From contig NZ_VUNM01000002.1 of NCBI RefSeq assembly GCF_009695655.1, positions 124,001 through 188,000 on the forward strand: a stretch of 64,000 nucleotides of DNA, read 5' to 3'. The stretch is from Sharpea porci (GTDB lineage: Bacteria > Bacillota_I > Bacilli_A > Erysipelotrichales > Coprobacillaceae). How positions within the stretch are numbered: position 1 is the stretch's first letter; the number at the start of each line of letters is the position of its first letter. Below the pieces are notes generated by a model. That model worked only from the letters and a program-made list of their open reading frames with translations, ran no database searches and was not told the origin of the DNA. Below, piece by piece: positions 44,726 to 53,093 of this stretch. The position numbers and the translations under genes were made by a program.

Positions 44726-45577
44726 ATGGCTGTAATTTCAATGAAGAAGTTATTGGAAGTTGGTGTTCATTTCGGACATCAGACAAAGAGATGGAACCCA
44801 AAGATGGCTCCATACATCTTTACATCAAGAAATGGTATCTACATTATTGATTTAAAGAAATCATCAGATAAGATTGATGAAGCTTATAAGGCAATGATGG
44901 ATATCACTGCTAAGGGTGGTAAAGTATTATTCGTAGGTACTAAGAAACAGGCTACTGAAGCTGTTGCTGAAGAAGCTACACGTTCTGGTTCTTACTATGT
45001 TAATTCTCGTTGGTTAGGTGGTACATTAACAAACTTCAGAACAATCCAGAAGAGAATCAAGAGATTAATCGAATTAGAAAAGATGGAAGAAGATGGCTCT
45101 TTAGAAAACTACACTAAAAAAGAAGCTATCATCATGATGAAAGAAAAGGCTAAGTTAGAAAGAAACTTAGGCGGTATCAAGGAAATGAAGAAGCTTCCTG
45201 ATGCAATCTTTGTTGTAGACCCTAAGGTTGAACACAATGCTGTTGCTGAAGCACATATCTTAAACATCCCAGTATTCGGTATCGTTGATACTAACTGTGA
45301 TCCTGATGAAGTAGACTATGTTATCCCTGCAAATGATGATGCAATTCGTGCTGTTAAGTTAATCACTGCAGCTATGGCTGATGCAATCTGTGAAGCAAAG
45401 GGTGAACCTACTACAGTTGCTTATGCTAAAGATGAAGATGGTGACAAAGAAGTTACTATGAATGATGCAGTTGCTTCTGTAGAAGAATCTCGTAATAGAG
45501 GTCCTCGTTATAAGAATAATTATAGAAATAGAAATAACGGCAAGAACTTCAAAAACAACAACAATAAGAATGCTTAA
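44726..45577 (+). CDS. rpsB: 30S ribosomal protein S2
   Basis: 283 residues, longer than the usual 230-250. Core signatures '[18 protein letters not shown]', '[14 protein letters not shown]' and 'DAIFVVDP' are intact. The extra length is a C-terminal acidic then basic tail rich in Asn, Arg and Lys ('[18 protein letters not shown]'), probably disordered. The ATG at 44726 follows AAGGAGG. Codon use is that of a highly expressed gene. Forms the classical pair with tsf. Confidence 0.97.
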   Translation: MAVISMKKLLEVGVHFGHQTKRWNPKMAPYIFTSRNGIYIIDLKKSSDKIDEAYKAMMDITAKGGKVLFVGTKKQATEAVAEEATRSGSYYVNSRWLGGTLTNFRTIQKRIKRLIELEKMEEDGSLENYTKKEAIIMMKEKAKLERNLGGIKEMKKLPDAIFVVDPKVEHNAVAEAHILNIPVFGIVDTNCDPDEVDYVIPANDDAIRAVKLITAAMADAICEAKGEPTTVAYAKDEDGDKEVTMNDAVASVEESRNRGPRYKNNYRNRNNGKNFKNNNNKNA

Positions 45578-45583
45578 TAGAAT

Positions 45584-45609
45584 AGGGAAGTCGTTACTTC
45601 CCTTTTCTT
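45584..45609 (+). terminator. Hairpin between rpsB and tsf (terminator/attenuator)
   Basis: AGGGAAGT-CGTT-ACTTCCCT followed by TTTTCTT. It probably reduces tsf transcription relative to rpsB, because no separate tsf promoter is apparent. Confidence 0.75.
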
Positions 45610-45634
45610 AAATAAAATAATGGAGGAAGAAAAA

Positions 45635-46522
45635 ATGGCAATTAGTGCTAAGTTAGTCAAAGAACTACGTGAAAAGACAGGCGCAGGCATGATGGACTGC
45701 AAAAAAGCTTTAGATGCTACTAATGGTGATCTCGAAGCAGCATTTGACTGGTTAAGAGAAAAGGGTATCGCTAAGGCAGCTAAGAAAGCTGACAGAATCG
45801 CTGCAGAAGGTTTAGCAGCATTCGCTATTGAAGGCGATAAAGCTGCTTTAGTAGAAGTTAACTCTGAAACTGATTTCGTTGCTAAGAATGAAGAATTCAA
45901 AGAATTAGTTAACATGATTGCTAAGGCTGTAGCTGAAGCTCAGGTTAATACTGTTGAAGAAACATTAAAATTAGTTGTAGATGGTCAGGATTTAGATACA
46001 ATTATCAAAGAAAAGACTGGTAAGATTGGTGAAAAGCTTTCTTTAAGAAGAGTTGTTGCCATGAGCAAGTCTGAAGGCGAAACATTCGGTGCTTATTCAC
46101 ATATGGGTGGTACAGTAGCTGCTTTAGTTAAGGTTGCTAATGCTGATGATGAAAAGGCAAGAGATGTTGCTATGCATGTTGCTGCATCTGCACCACAGTA
46201 TATTTCAGAAGATGAAATTCCTGAAGATGTAATAGAAAGAGAATTAACAGTTTTAAAGACTCAGGCTTTAGAAGAAAATGCTAAGGCTGCTAAGCCAAAG
46301 CCAGAAAATATCTTACATAAGATTGTTGAAGGTCGTTTAAAGAAGAACTTCAAAGAAGTATGTTTAAACGATCAGGCATTTATCAAGAATCCAGATCAGA
46401 CAGTTGCTCAGTACTTAGGTAATGGTAAAGTTGAAATGATGGCTCGTTTCAAAGTTGGCGAAGGTATCGAAAAGAAAGAAGAAAACTTTGCTGCTGAAGT
46501 AGCTGCACAGATGAATGCTTAA
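45635..46522 (+). CDS. tsf: Elongation factor Ts
   Basis: 295 residues. The N-terminal UBA-like domain ('LVKELREKTGAGMMDCKKAL') and the core 'VEVNSETDFVAKNEEF' with its TDFV element that displaces nucleotide from EF-Tu are present. The C-terminal dimerisation domain ends at 'FAAEVAAQMNA'. The ATG at 45635 follows GGAGGAAG. High-expression codon bias matches rpsB. Confidence 0.97.
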   Translation: MAISAKLVKELREKTGAGMMDCKKALDATNGDLEAAFDWLREKGIAKAAKKADRIAAEGLAAFAIEGDKAALVEVNSETDFVAKNEEFKELVNMIAKAVAEAQVNTVEETLKLVVDGQDLDTIIKEKTGKIGEKLSLRRVVAMSKSEGETFGAYSHMGGTVAALVKVANADDEKARDVAMHVAASAPQYISEDEIPEDVIERELTVLKTQALEENAKAAKPKPENILHKIVEGRLKKNFKEVCLNDQAFIKNPDQTVAQYLGNGKVEMMARFKVGEGIEKKEENFAAEVAAQMNA

Positions 46523-46530
46523 TTGACACA

Positions 46531-46554
46531 AAAGCGATGGAAACATCGCTTTTT
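46531..46554 (+). terminator. Terminator after tsf
   Basis: AAAGCGATG-GAAA-CATCGCTTT followed by T's. Confidence 0.85.
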
Positions 46555-46568
46555 ATCTTGGTAAAGCA

Positions 46569-47102
46569 ATGATGACGAAAACAAAAAGGCTCGTTACAGG
46601 GGCATTCATGCTTGCTTTAGGGATGGTGCTGCCTTTCGTGACAATGCAAATTCCTCTTCTAGGCGTTATGCTTTCGCCTATGCATATTCCAGCCTTACTC
46701 ACGGGATTCTTGTGTGGTCCAGTTTTAGGATTGTTGATAGGTTTTCTTATGCCTTTACTTCGCTCTGTTCTTTTTGGTATGCCTGTATTCTATCCTAATG
46801 CTGTCAGTATGGCTTTCGAGCTCGCTACTTACGGCTTTGTTTCAGGATTTATTTATCATCGTTATAAAAGCCAAAATATCAAAAAAGTTTATATTACACT
46901 TCTTCTAAGTATGTTACTGGGGCGAATTGTCTGGGGAGTAACAAGAGTTATCATGCTTAATGTCGCTCATACACCTTTCTCCTGGCAGATCTTCATTACT
47001 GATGGGTTTATCAGAGCTGTTCCAGCAATTCTTCTTCAGCTTATTCTTATTCCTCTTATTCTTGATCGTCTTGACCAGGCCCATATTCTTCCTTATAGGT
47101 AA
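46569..47102 (+). CDS. ECF transporter S component (substrate-binding membrane subunit)
   Basis: 177 residues with about six membrane helices and the S-component feel: an N-terminal helix with small residues ('RLVTGAFMLALGMVLPF'), then 'SPMHIPALLTGFLCGPVLGLLIGFLMPLLRS' motifs split across helices 2-3 and 'SMAFELATYGFVSGF'. S components bind a vitamin or cofactor precursor and dock onto a shared EcfAA'T module, which is not in this window. Substrate cannot be assigned. It has a weak ribosome-binding site and ATGATG at the start; no promoter is obvious. Confidence 0.75.
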   Translation: MMTKTKRLVTGAFMLALGMVLPFVTMQIPLLGVMLSPMHIPALLTGFLCGPVLGLLIGFLMPLLRSVLFGMPVFYPNAVSMAFELATYGFVSGFIYHRYKSQNIKKVYITLLLSMLLGRIVWGVTRVIMLNVAHTPFSWQIFITDGFIRAVPAILLQLILIPLILDRLDQAHILPYR

Positions 47103-47116
47103 GGCTATTTTCAGTG

Positions 47117-47145
47117 TTGTTTATTCTACAAAGTGCCTTTATAAT
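47117..47145 (+). promoter_or_regulatory. Predicted promoter of the 47165 gene
   Basis: TTGTTT (47117-47122), a 17-base spacer and TATAAT (47140-47145). Confidence 0.6.
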
Positions 47146-47164
47146 GAAGAGGTGAGGTCGGATT

Positions 47165-47749
47165 ATGAAATATCATGTTTCAACAAAGAGAAGATTAAAA
47201 TATATGCGTCATATGAATAAACTACGTTATCTTGAAAATGGATATTTCCATTTTATCCATATGCTTCAGTTTTTTATTCCTATTGTCGTAGCTATTATGT
47301 TTGCCGTATATGATATACGCTTCTATATTCGTAATCAGGTGACATTTTTGTTGGTTGGTGGGGAATTGCTAATTGTTGCTGCTTTATGGGCTTTGATGCG
47401 TTATCTATCCATTGTATCTACTGGGGAAAGTTATAATATGAAGGAAGAGGCACTGGAGTTTTATAAGGGTGGTTTTATTTATAGCTATCTTGATCATAAT
47501 GATAAGAAGGAACGAAATATTGTTTCTTTAAGTGTTCGCTATAAAGATATAAAGTATTTTGCGTATGATGATTATACGGGTTTTATAAGAATTGTGGGTA
47601 TTTTTTCTTACACATATTATGTGAATGGTCATATAAGTGAAAAGAGTGTAAAGAATGAAATTCATATGATTAATGATTTTGAAAAGGACTTTGTGAAAGT
47701 GTGTTCAAAGAATGGTGTGAATATACACTATAGTACACATGAGGACTAG
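47165..47749 (+). CDS. Two-helix membrane protein with a PH-like soluble domain
   Basis: 194 residues: basic N-terminus, two adjacent membrane helices (about 30-52 and 58-80) and a C-terminal beta-rich domain ('EEALEFYKGGFIYSYL', 'YTGFIRIVGIFSYTYYVNG'). This layout resembles YcxB/PH-domain-like membrane proteins; the match is by topology only. Monocistronic with its own promoter. Function unknown. Confidence 0.6.
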   Translation: MKYHVSTKRRLKYMRHMNKLRYLENGYFHFIHMLQFFIPIVVAIMFAVYDIRFYIRNQVTFLLVGGELLIVAALWALMRYLSIVSTGESYNMKEEALEFYKGGFIYSYLDHNDKKERNIVSLSVRYKDIKYFAYDDYTGFIRIVGIFSYTYYVNGHISEKSVKNEIHMINDFEKDFVKVCSKNGVNIHYSTHED

Positions 47750-47761
47750 TCCTTTTTTTGT
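47742..47761 (+). terminator. Weak terminator overlapping the stop of the 47165 gene
   Basis: AGGACTAGTCCT palindrome directly followed by seven T's; the short stem and tiny loop make it weak. Confidence 0.5.
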
Positions 47762-47791
47762 AGAAAATTCGTAATATTTAGCACTCATGTA

Positions 47792-47819
47792 TTGACTGTG
47801 CCAGTAAGTTCGCTATAAT
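47792..47819 (+). promoter_or_regulatory. Promoter of htpG
   Basis: TTGACT (47792-47797), a 16-base spacer and perfect TATAAT (47814-47819); start point expected near 47826, within the CIRCE-like repeat. Confidence 0.75.
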
Positions 47820-47824
47820 AGTCA

Positions 47825-47851
47825 TTAGCAGTTAACTAAGAAGATTGCTAA
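47825..47851 (+). promoter_or_regulatory. CIRCE-like operator (putative HrcA site) before htpG
   Basis: Perfect outer arms TTAGCA (47825-47830) and TGCTAA (47846-47851) separated by exactly 15 bases, as in the 27-bp CIRCE (TTAGCACTC-N9-GAGTGCTAA). The inner triplets are GTT and GAT, giving 15 of 18 consensus positions. It overlaps the predicted start point, the usual place for HrcA repression. Confidence 0.65.
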
Positions 47852-47866
47852 AAGGAGAGTGTAAAC

Positions 47867-49771
47867 ATGAGTGATAAAAAACAGTTTAAAACAGAATCAA
47901 AAAGATTGCTTGATTTAATGATCAATAGCATCTATTCTCATAAAGAAATTTTCTTGCGTGAACTTATTTCTAATGCTTCTGATGCTTCTGATAAGCTTTA
48001 TTATAAAGCTTTACAAGAGAATATTCAGGGTATCAGTCGTGAAGATATGGCTATTTATTTAAAGGCTGATAAAGAAAAGAGAACATTGACGATTGAAGAT
48101 TATGGTATTGGTATGAGCAAGGATGAATTGGATTCTTTGCTTGGTACAATTGCGCATAGTGGTTCGGATGAATTCAAGAAGGCTTTGGAAAAAGGCGTTG
48201 ATAATGTTGATATTATTGGACAGTTTGGTGTTGGCTTTTATTCAGCCTTCATGGTAGCTGATAAGGTTGAAGTCTTCTCTAAGAAATATGGTGAGGATCA
48301 GGCCTATGTCTGGGTCAGTGATACAAGTGATGGTTATGAAATAAATGAAGCAAGCTTAGATCATCATGGTACAATGATTGTTCTTCATATGAAACCTAAT
48401 ACAGAAGATGAAGATTATGACCAGTATCTTGAACAGTATCGTATTGAAGCTTTAGTCAAGAAATATTCTGATTATATTAGATATCCTATTAAGATGGATG
48501 TAACGGTTTCTAAGAAAAAGGAAGGCACTGAGGATGAATATGAAGATGTGACTGAAACACGTGTTCTTAACTCAATGGTTCCGTTATGGAAGAGAAACAA
48601 GAAGGACATTACAAAAGAAGAATATGATAATTTCTATAAAGCAAAATTCAATGACTTTGAAGATCCACAGCGTGTTATGCATAACCGTGTTGAAGGGAAT
48701 GTCACATATGATTCATTGCTTTTCATTCCAAGTCATACACCACAGAATTATTATTCTACAGACTATGAGAAAGGCTTGCAGCTTTATAGCAGAGGCGTCT
48801 TCATTATGGATAAATGCAAGGACCTTGTTCCAGAACATTTCCGTTTTGTCCGTGGCTTAGTTGATTCAGAAGACTTAAATCTTAATATTTCAAGAGAAAT
48901 GCTTCAACATGACCGTTCATTAAAAGTGATTGCTGATCGTATTGAAAAACGTATTTCTTCTGAACTTGAAAAGATGCTGAAGAATGAACGTGAAGAATAT
49001 GTGAAATTCTTTAATAACTTTGGTATGCAGCTTAAGTTTGGTATCTATAATTCATATGGCATGCTGAAGGATAAATTACAGGATTTATTGATGTTCTATT
49101 CTGCTAATAAGAAAGAATTGATTACTTTAAGAGAATATGTAGATCACATGGCTGATGGACAGACTGAAATCTATTTTGCGAGTGGTGAAACAACAAACAA
49201 GATTGATTTATTGCCACAGGTAGAAGCTGTTAAAGATAAAGGCTATGATATTCTTTATCTGACTGACAATGTTGATGAATTCTGCTTACAGATGATGCAT
49301 GATTATGATTCAAAGACATTCAAGAATGTGACTCAGGGTGATTTAAATATTGAAACGGAAGAAGAAAAGAAGAACCTTGAAGAACAGACAAATGACAATA
49401 AAGAAATGATTGATGCTATCAAGGAAGCACTTGGTGATAAAGTACAGGATGTTAAACTGACAGCACGTTTAAAGAATCATCCAGTCTGCCTAACTAGTGG
49501 GGAAGGCTTATCATTTGAGATGGAAAAAGTACTGAAAGCTATGCCAGATGCACAGGCTCAGGAACTCAAGGCTGGTCGTATTCTTGAAATCAATCCTAAT
49601 CATGAACTCTTTAGCTCATTAAAGAAAGTGTATGAAAAGAATCATGATGCTTTGAAAGATTATGCTTCTATTCTGTTTGATCAGGCATTGTTGATTGAAG
49701 GCTTTACGATTGAAGATCCTGTTGATTTCTCTAATAAGATTACAAAACTTATGATTGAAGCAAGTAAATAA
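47867..49771 (+). CDS. htpG: Molecular chaperone HtpG (Hsp90)
   Basis: 634 residues, normal length. The GHKL ATPase motifs are intact: 'LISNASDASDKLYY' (Asn/Asp for Mg-ATP), 'DYGIGMS' and 'GQFGVGFYSAF'. The middle domain has the catalytic-loop Arg region ('NLNISREMLQHD'), and a C-terminal dimerisation domain follows. It remodels client proteins under stress. Expression is predicted to be under HrcA through the CIRCE-like repeat between promoter and ATG. Confidence 0.97.
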   Translation: MSDKKQFKTESKRLLDLMINSIYSHKEIFLRELISNASDASDKLYYKALQENIQGISREDMAIYLKADKEKRTLTIEDYGIGMSKDELDSLLGTIAHSGSDEFKKALEKGVDNVDIIGQFGVGFYSAFMVADKVEVFSKKYGEDQAYVWVSDTSDGYEINEASLDHHGTMIVLHMKPNTEDEDYDQYLEQYRIEALVKKYSDYIRYPIKMDVTVSKKKEGTEDEYEDVTETRVLNSMVPLWKRNKKDITKEEYDNFYKAKFNDFEDPQRVMHNRVEGNVTYDSLLFIPSHTPQNYYSTDYEKGLQLYSRGVFIMDKCKDLVPEHFRFVRGLVDSEDLNLNISREMLQHDRSLKVIADRIEKRISSELEKMLKNEREEYVKFFNNFGMQLKFGIYNSYGMLKDKLQDLLMFYSANKKELITLREYVDHMADGQTEIYFASGETTNKIDLLPQVEAVKDKGYDILYLTDNVDEFCLQMMHDYDSKTFKNVTQGDLNIETEEEKKNLEEQTNDNKEMIDAIKEALGDKVQDVKLTARLKNHPVCLTSGEGLSFEMEKVLKAMPDAQAQELKAGRILEINPNHELFSSLKKVYEKNHDALKDYASILFDQALLIEGFTIEDPVDFSNKITKLMIEASK

Positions 49772-49774
49772 TAG

Positions 49775-49802
49775 AAGTCCTAGCATCGTCTAGGACTTTT
49801 TG
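49775..49802 (+). terminator. Terminator after htpG
   Basis: AAGTCCTAG-CATCGT-CTAGGACTT followed by T's. Confidence 0.9.
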
Positions 49803-49811
49803 TATACCATC

Positions 49812-49840
49812 TTGTCTTTTCGCTCTAATAATGGTAGTAT
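49812..49840 (+). promoter_or_regulatory. Predicted promoter of the 49865 gene
   Basis: TTGTCT (49812-49817), a 17-base spacer ending in TGG (extended -10) and TAGTAT (49835-49840). Confidence 0.55.
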
Positions 49841-49864
49841 AGCGTGCAATGGAGGGCTCTATGT

Positions 49865-50269
49865 ATGAATGATTTCATTAATGCCATAATCAATGTTTAT
49901 AATGCTATTACTGGTTTTATACAAAGCATTTCAGAAACCATTTCCAGCCTACAATTACAATTTTCACACTTTAAATATATCTCTTTATTAAGACTAAAGA
50001 ATTTCTTGATCCTTGTGGTATTGCTTTCGATACTTATACTTGTTGTCTTTGTTGTGAGAAAGATTCTTTTTATGCTTGTTGATGAGCATTATGGTGATCA
50101 AGAAAAACCAAGGAAACGTAGAATGAAAAGAAAACAGGCAACTCCTTCTCAAGATATGAAGGAAGATGATGATGTCTATCAGGATGAGGATTTCTTCCAA
50201 CAATTTGATGATAGTGATGACGATTTATGGTATGTGAATTCTAAATATCGTAAAAGAAGTGGTCGCTAA
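49865..50269 (+). CDS. Small single-helix membrane protein with an acidic tail
   Basis: 134 residues: an amphipathic N-terminal region ('INAIINVYNAITGFIQSISETIS'), one membrane helix (about 49-70) and a cytoplasmic tail with a basic patch (KPRKRRMKRK) followed by a run of Asp/Glu. No family recognised. The ATG at 49865 has GGAGGG eight bases upstream. It precedes the nitroreductase gene by 52 bases. Confidence 0.6.
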   Translation: MNDFINAIINVYNAITGFIQSISETISSLQLQFSHFKYISLLRLKNFLILVVLLSILILVVFVVRKILFMLVDEHYGDQEKPRKRRMKRKQATPSQDMKEDDDVYQDEDFFQQFDDSDDDLWYVNSKYRKRSGR

Positions 50270-50321
50270 GAGATAGAAACTTTCAAAGAGATGTTGTAAA
50301 ATGGATGTGGAGGAAATCAAC

Positions 50322-50855
50322 ATGGAATTAAAAGACGCATTAGAAAAGAGAAGAAGTATCCGTTTTTATAAAAACCAGCCAGTTGATAAGCAGACAGTTC
50401 TTGAAATCATTGCCACAAGTCAGCAGGCACCAAGCTGGAAGAATTCACAAACGGCACGTTATTATATTGCTTATAGCGACGAAGCTAAGAAGAAAGTGAT
50501 GGAAAGCTTACCTGAAGGCAATCAGAAGAAGGTGGAAAATGCTCCTGTTCTTATTGTTGCTTCATTTAAAAAAGACCGTTCTGGTTTCACTAAAGAGGGT
50601 GTTGCGGAGAATGATGCAGGCAATGGCTGGGGTTATTATGATAACGGACTTGCCCATATGTGCTTGATGCTTGCAGCCGTTGAGAAAGGTCTCAATACAC
50701 TTGTGATGGGTATTCGTGATGCTGATATCTTGCGTGAAAACTTCAACATCCCAGAAGATGAACTGATTACTTCTGTGATTGCTTTAGGCTATCAGGATAT
50801 TGAACCAACAATGCCTAAACGTAAGGATGTGGAAGATATTGTAAAGATTCTATAA
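50322..50855 (+). CDS. Nitroreductase-family FMN oxidoreductase
   Basis: 177 residues, short member of the family. FMN-binding features: 'RRSIRFYKNQPV' near the N-terminus, 'QQAPSWKNSQ', and 'GLNTLVMGIRD' near the C-terminal half. Such enzymes reduce nitro, quinone or flavin substrates with NAD(P)H; the physiological substrate is not readable. GGAGG precedes the ATG at 50322. Confidence 0.9.
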   Translation: MELKDALEKRRSIRFYKNQPVDKQTVLEIIATSQQAPSWKNSQTARYYIAYSDEAKKKVMESLPEGNQKKVENAPVLIVASFKKDRSGFTKEGVAENDAGNGWGYYDNGLAHMCLMLAAVEKGLNTLVMGIRDADILRENFNIPEDELITSVIALGYQDIEPTMPKRKDVEDIVKIL

Positions 50856-50870
50856 TAAGTAGGTGGGGAA

Positions 50871-51275
50871 ATGGCTATAAGGAAACTTAAACTTTATTCC
50901 AATATTGAAAAAACAAATGAAGATTTAGATGCTAATATGGAGATTGAACAAAGACTGACAATCAGTAATAATGGCAAAGTTGTCTTTTCTAGTTCACTCT
51001 ATGGTGATGGCTATGGTCATTATCATAAAGGACGTAAGGAAGAAGTGACAATTTCACAGGAAGCAGTTGAACAGATTTTTCATACGGTAGAAGAATTCTT
51101 TGCTTCACAGCCAAAATATAATATGCTTGCCGGATTTGGTATGTTTGATTTATCCATTCTTGGTGAAAAGAACCAGAATCATGAGTATTTTGCCTCAACT
51201 TCAGGCATTCATCATGAACTTACTCAATATGTTCAAAGACGCATACCTATTGATCATTTGATTCTCTTTGGCTAG
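50871..51275 (+). CDS. Hypothetical protein next to the nitroreductase
   Basis: 134 residues, soluble, predicted alpha/beta ('RLTISNNGKVVFSSSLYGDGYGHYHKGRKE'). No signal peptide or recognised motif. It starts 15 bases after the nitroreductase stop with GGTGGGG upstream, so the two are likely co-transcribed. Ends in a terminator. Confidence 0.6.
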   Translation: MAIRKLKLYSNIEKTNEDLDANMEIEQRLTISNNGKVVFSSSLYGDGYGHYHKGRKEEVTISQEAVEQIFHTVEEFFASQPKYNMLAGFGMFDLSILGEKNQNHEYFASTSGIHHELTQYVQRRIPIDHLILFG

Positions 51276-51297
51276 GCCACTTTTGTGGCTTTTTTTG
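51274..51297 (+). terminator. Terminator before pyrH
   Basis: GCCAC-TTTT-GTGGC followed by seven T's, overlapping the preceding stop codon. Confidence 0.85.
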
Positions 51298-51312
51298 TGA
51301 AACATGTTTTCG

Positions 51313-51341
51313 TTGACGATATTTTCGTTTCATTATAAAAT
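51313..51341 (+). promoter_or_regulatory. Predicted promoter of pyrH-frr
   Basis: TTGACG (51313-51318), a 17-base spacer and TAAAAT (51336-51341). Confidence 0.65.
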
Positions 51342-51369
51342 TAAAGTAAATGTAAAGGAGCAATAAAAA

Positions 51370-52080
51370 ATGAGCTATAAAAGAGTTTTACTTAAAATAA
51401 GTGGGGAAGCCCTTGCTGGTGACCAGGGATTTGGTATCAATCCTGATGTTGCATTACAAATTGCGAAACAGATTAAAGAAGCACATGATGCTGGAACACA
51501 GATTGCAGTTGTATGTGGTGGTGGTAACATCTTTAGAGGTTTAGGCAATAACTTAAAGATGGAAAGAGCTCAAGGTGATTATATGGGCATGCTTGCAACA
51601 GTCATGAATGGTCTTGCTTTACAGGGTACACTTGAATCAATTGGTGTTGATACACGAGTAATGACTGCGATTGCCATGAATGAAGTGGCTGAGCCTTATA
51701 TTAGAAGAAGAGCCATTCGTCATTTAGAAAAAGGGCGTATTGTGATCTTCTCAGCCGGTACTGGTAATCCATATTTCACAACAGATACAACAGCTGCTCT
51801 TCGTGCTGCTGAAATTGGTGCTGATGTCATCTTGATGGCTAAAAATGGTGTTGATGGTGTCTATAGTGCCGATCCAAAACTTGATAAGAATGCGAAAAAA
51901 TATGATCATCTTACATATTTAGACGTTCTCAATAAAGACTTGAAGGTTATGGATCAGACAGCAATTACTTTATGTAAGGATAATAATATTGATCTCTGTG
52001 TCTTCAATATGCAGGAAGAAAATAATATTGTGAAGGCATGTGCTGGCCAGGTTAATGGTACAGTGATTTCAAAAGCGTAG
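51370..52080 (+). CDS. pyrH: Uridylate kinase
   Basis: 236-residue hexameric UMP kinase of the amino-acid-kinase fold (no P-loop), making UDP. Signatures: '[11 protein letters not shown]', '[10 protein letters not shown]', '[15 protein letters not shown]', '[17 protein letters not shown]' and '[12 protein letters not shown]'. AAAGGAG lies upstream. Usually next to tsf; here a 4.7-kb block of other genes separates them. Co-transcribed with frr, 11 bases away. Confidence 0.97.
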   Translation: MSYKRVLLKISGEALAGDQGFGINPDVALQIAKQIKEAHDAGTQIAVVCGGGNIFRGLGNNLKMERAQGDYMGMLATVMNGLALQGTLESIGVDTRVMTAIAMNEVAEPYIRRRAIRHLEKGRIVIFSAGTGNPYFTTDTTAALRAAEIGADVILMAKNGVDGVYSADPKLDKNAKKYDHLTYLDVLNKDLKVMDQTAITLCKDNNIDLCVFNMQEENNIVKACAGQVNGTVISKA

Positions 52081-52091
52081 GAGGGGAAATG

Positions 52092-52637
52092 ATGGATAAT
52101 GAATTAATTCTTTTAGAATGCGAAGAAAAAATGGAAAAAACAATTGAAGCATTCACACGTAATCTCGCAAATATCAGAACAGGTAGAGCAACACCTGCAA
52201 TGCTGGACAAGGTTATGGTGGAATATTATGGATCACCAACACCACTTAATCAGGTTGCTGGTGTCTCTGTACAGGAAGGTCGTCAGCTTGTCATCAAGGC
52301 TTATGATAAGAGTGCGATGAAAGAGATCGAAAGAGGTATCTATGAAGCAGACTTAGGCTTAACACCTCAGAATGATGGTACAGTCATTCGTATTAACGTA
52401 CCACCACTTACTGAAGATCGTCGTCGTGAACTTGTAAAACAGGTTAAGAAGGCTGCCGAAGATGCCAAAGTTGCCTTACGTAATGAAAGACGTAGAGCCA
52501 TCGATCAGATTTCTAAGGATAGCGATGAAGATGCAGTAAAAGACGGCAAAAATGATGTCCAGAAACTCATCGACAAATATACAAAGAAAATCGAAGAAGT
52601 TGCTAAAGCAAAAGAAGACGATTTAATGACAGTTTAG
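52092..52637 (+). CDS. frr: Ribosome recycling factor
   Basis: 181 residues, tRNA-shaped protein that splits post-termination ribosomes together with EF-G. 'NIRTGRATPAMLDKV', 'YYGSPTPLNQVA', 'IRINVPPLTEDRRREL' and 'VALRNERRRAID' are all conserved. The ATG at 52092 is five bases from GGAGGGG. In most Bacillota uppS follows directly; here a terminator and a 5-kb island intervene. Confidence 0.97.
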   Translation: MDNELILLECEEKMEKTIEAFTRNLANIRTGRATPAMLDKVMVEYYGSPTPLNQVAGVSVQEGRQLVIKAYDKSAMKEIERGIYEADLGLTPQNDGTVIRINVPPLTEDRRRELVKQVKKAAEDAKVALRNERRRAIDQISKDSDEDAVKDGKNDVQKLIDKYTKKIEEVAKAKEDDLMTV

Positions 52638-52646
52638 TCATGATCA

Positions 52647-52678
52647 CACTGAAGGTAGAAGATACTTTCAGTGTTTTT
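52647..52678 (+). terminator. Terminator after frr
   Basis: CACTGAAGGTA / TACTTTCAGTG 11-bp stem (one G-T pair) followed by five T's. It marks the left edge of the accessory island. Confidence 0.85.
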
Positions 52679-52775
52679 CTTTGCTTTAAAAGATTTTTCA
52701 AAAATGTGATATATATATTATGTGATTAACTAAAAGAGGGAGATGATTATTTATTGTGTAGAAAGTGAGAGAGAT

Positions 52776-53093
52776 ATGTTTTATTTGAAACAGTTTTGCT
52801 GCTTATTAAAAGCAAAGCGAAAGCTATTGATCTTGTTCTTGTATTATGCACTCATTGTGGCATGCATATTCTTCTATTATCATAAAGAATATGGAGCTAT
52901 TGATGTGAAGGAATTAGAGGTAATAAAGACTGATCCAGTTCTTGGCCTGAACTTCTTCTATACGTTGCAACAACCAGGCATGACACTCATCAAATTCCTG
53001 CTAACCTGTCTCCTGGTTCCCAATATCATCAGTGCCGATTTCTTGGTTCTTAAACATAATCAATTTGTAAATGTCAATAAAGTTAATGCATGA
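52776..53093 (+). pseudogene. Truncated copy of the island's ABC permease gene
   Basis: The first roughly 95 residues are almost identical to the N-terminus of the 288-residue permease encoded at 55221 (for example 'VACIFFYYHKEYGAIDVKEL' and 'NFFYTLQQPGMTLIKF'), and the DNA is also very similar. Homology stops near 53065 ('KHNQF'); ten unrelated residues and a stop follow. It keeps the first two membrane helices only. It is most simply the 5' remnant of a duplicated exporter gene, cut by a rearrangement next to a decayed transposase; expression is possible but function is doubtful. Confidence 0.8.

Noticed and set aside
46960-47220. 86-codon plus-strand frame spanning the end of the ECF gene and the start of the next
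   Set aside because: It is an out-of-frame shadow crossing two better genes, and its Leu/Phe-rich translation reflects the membrane gene in another frame.
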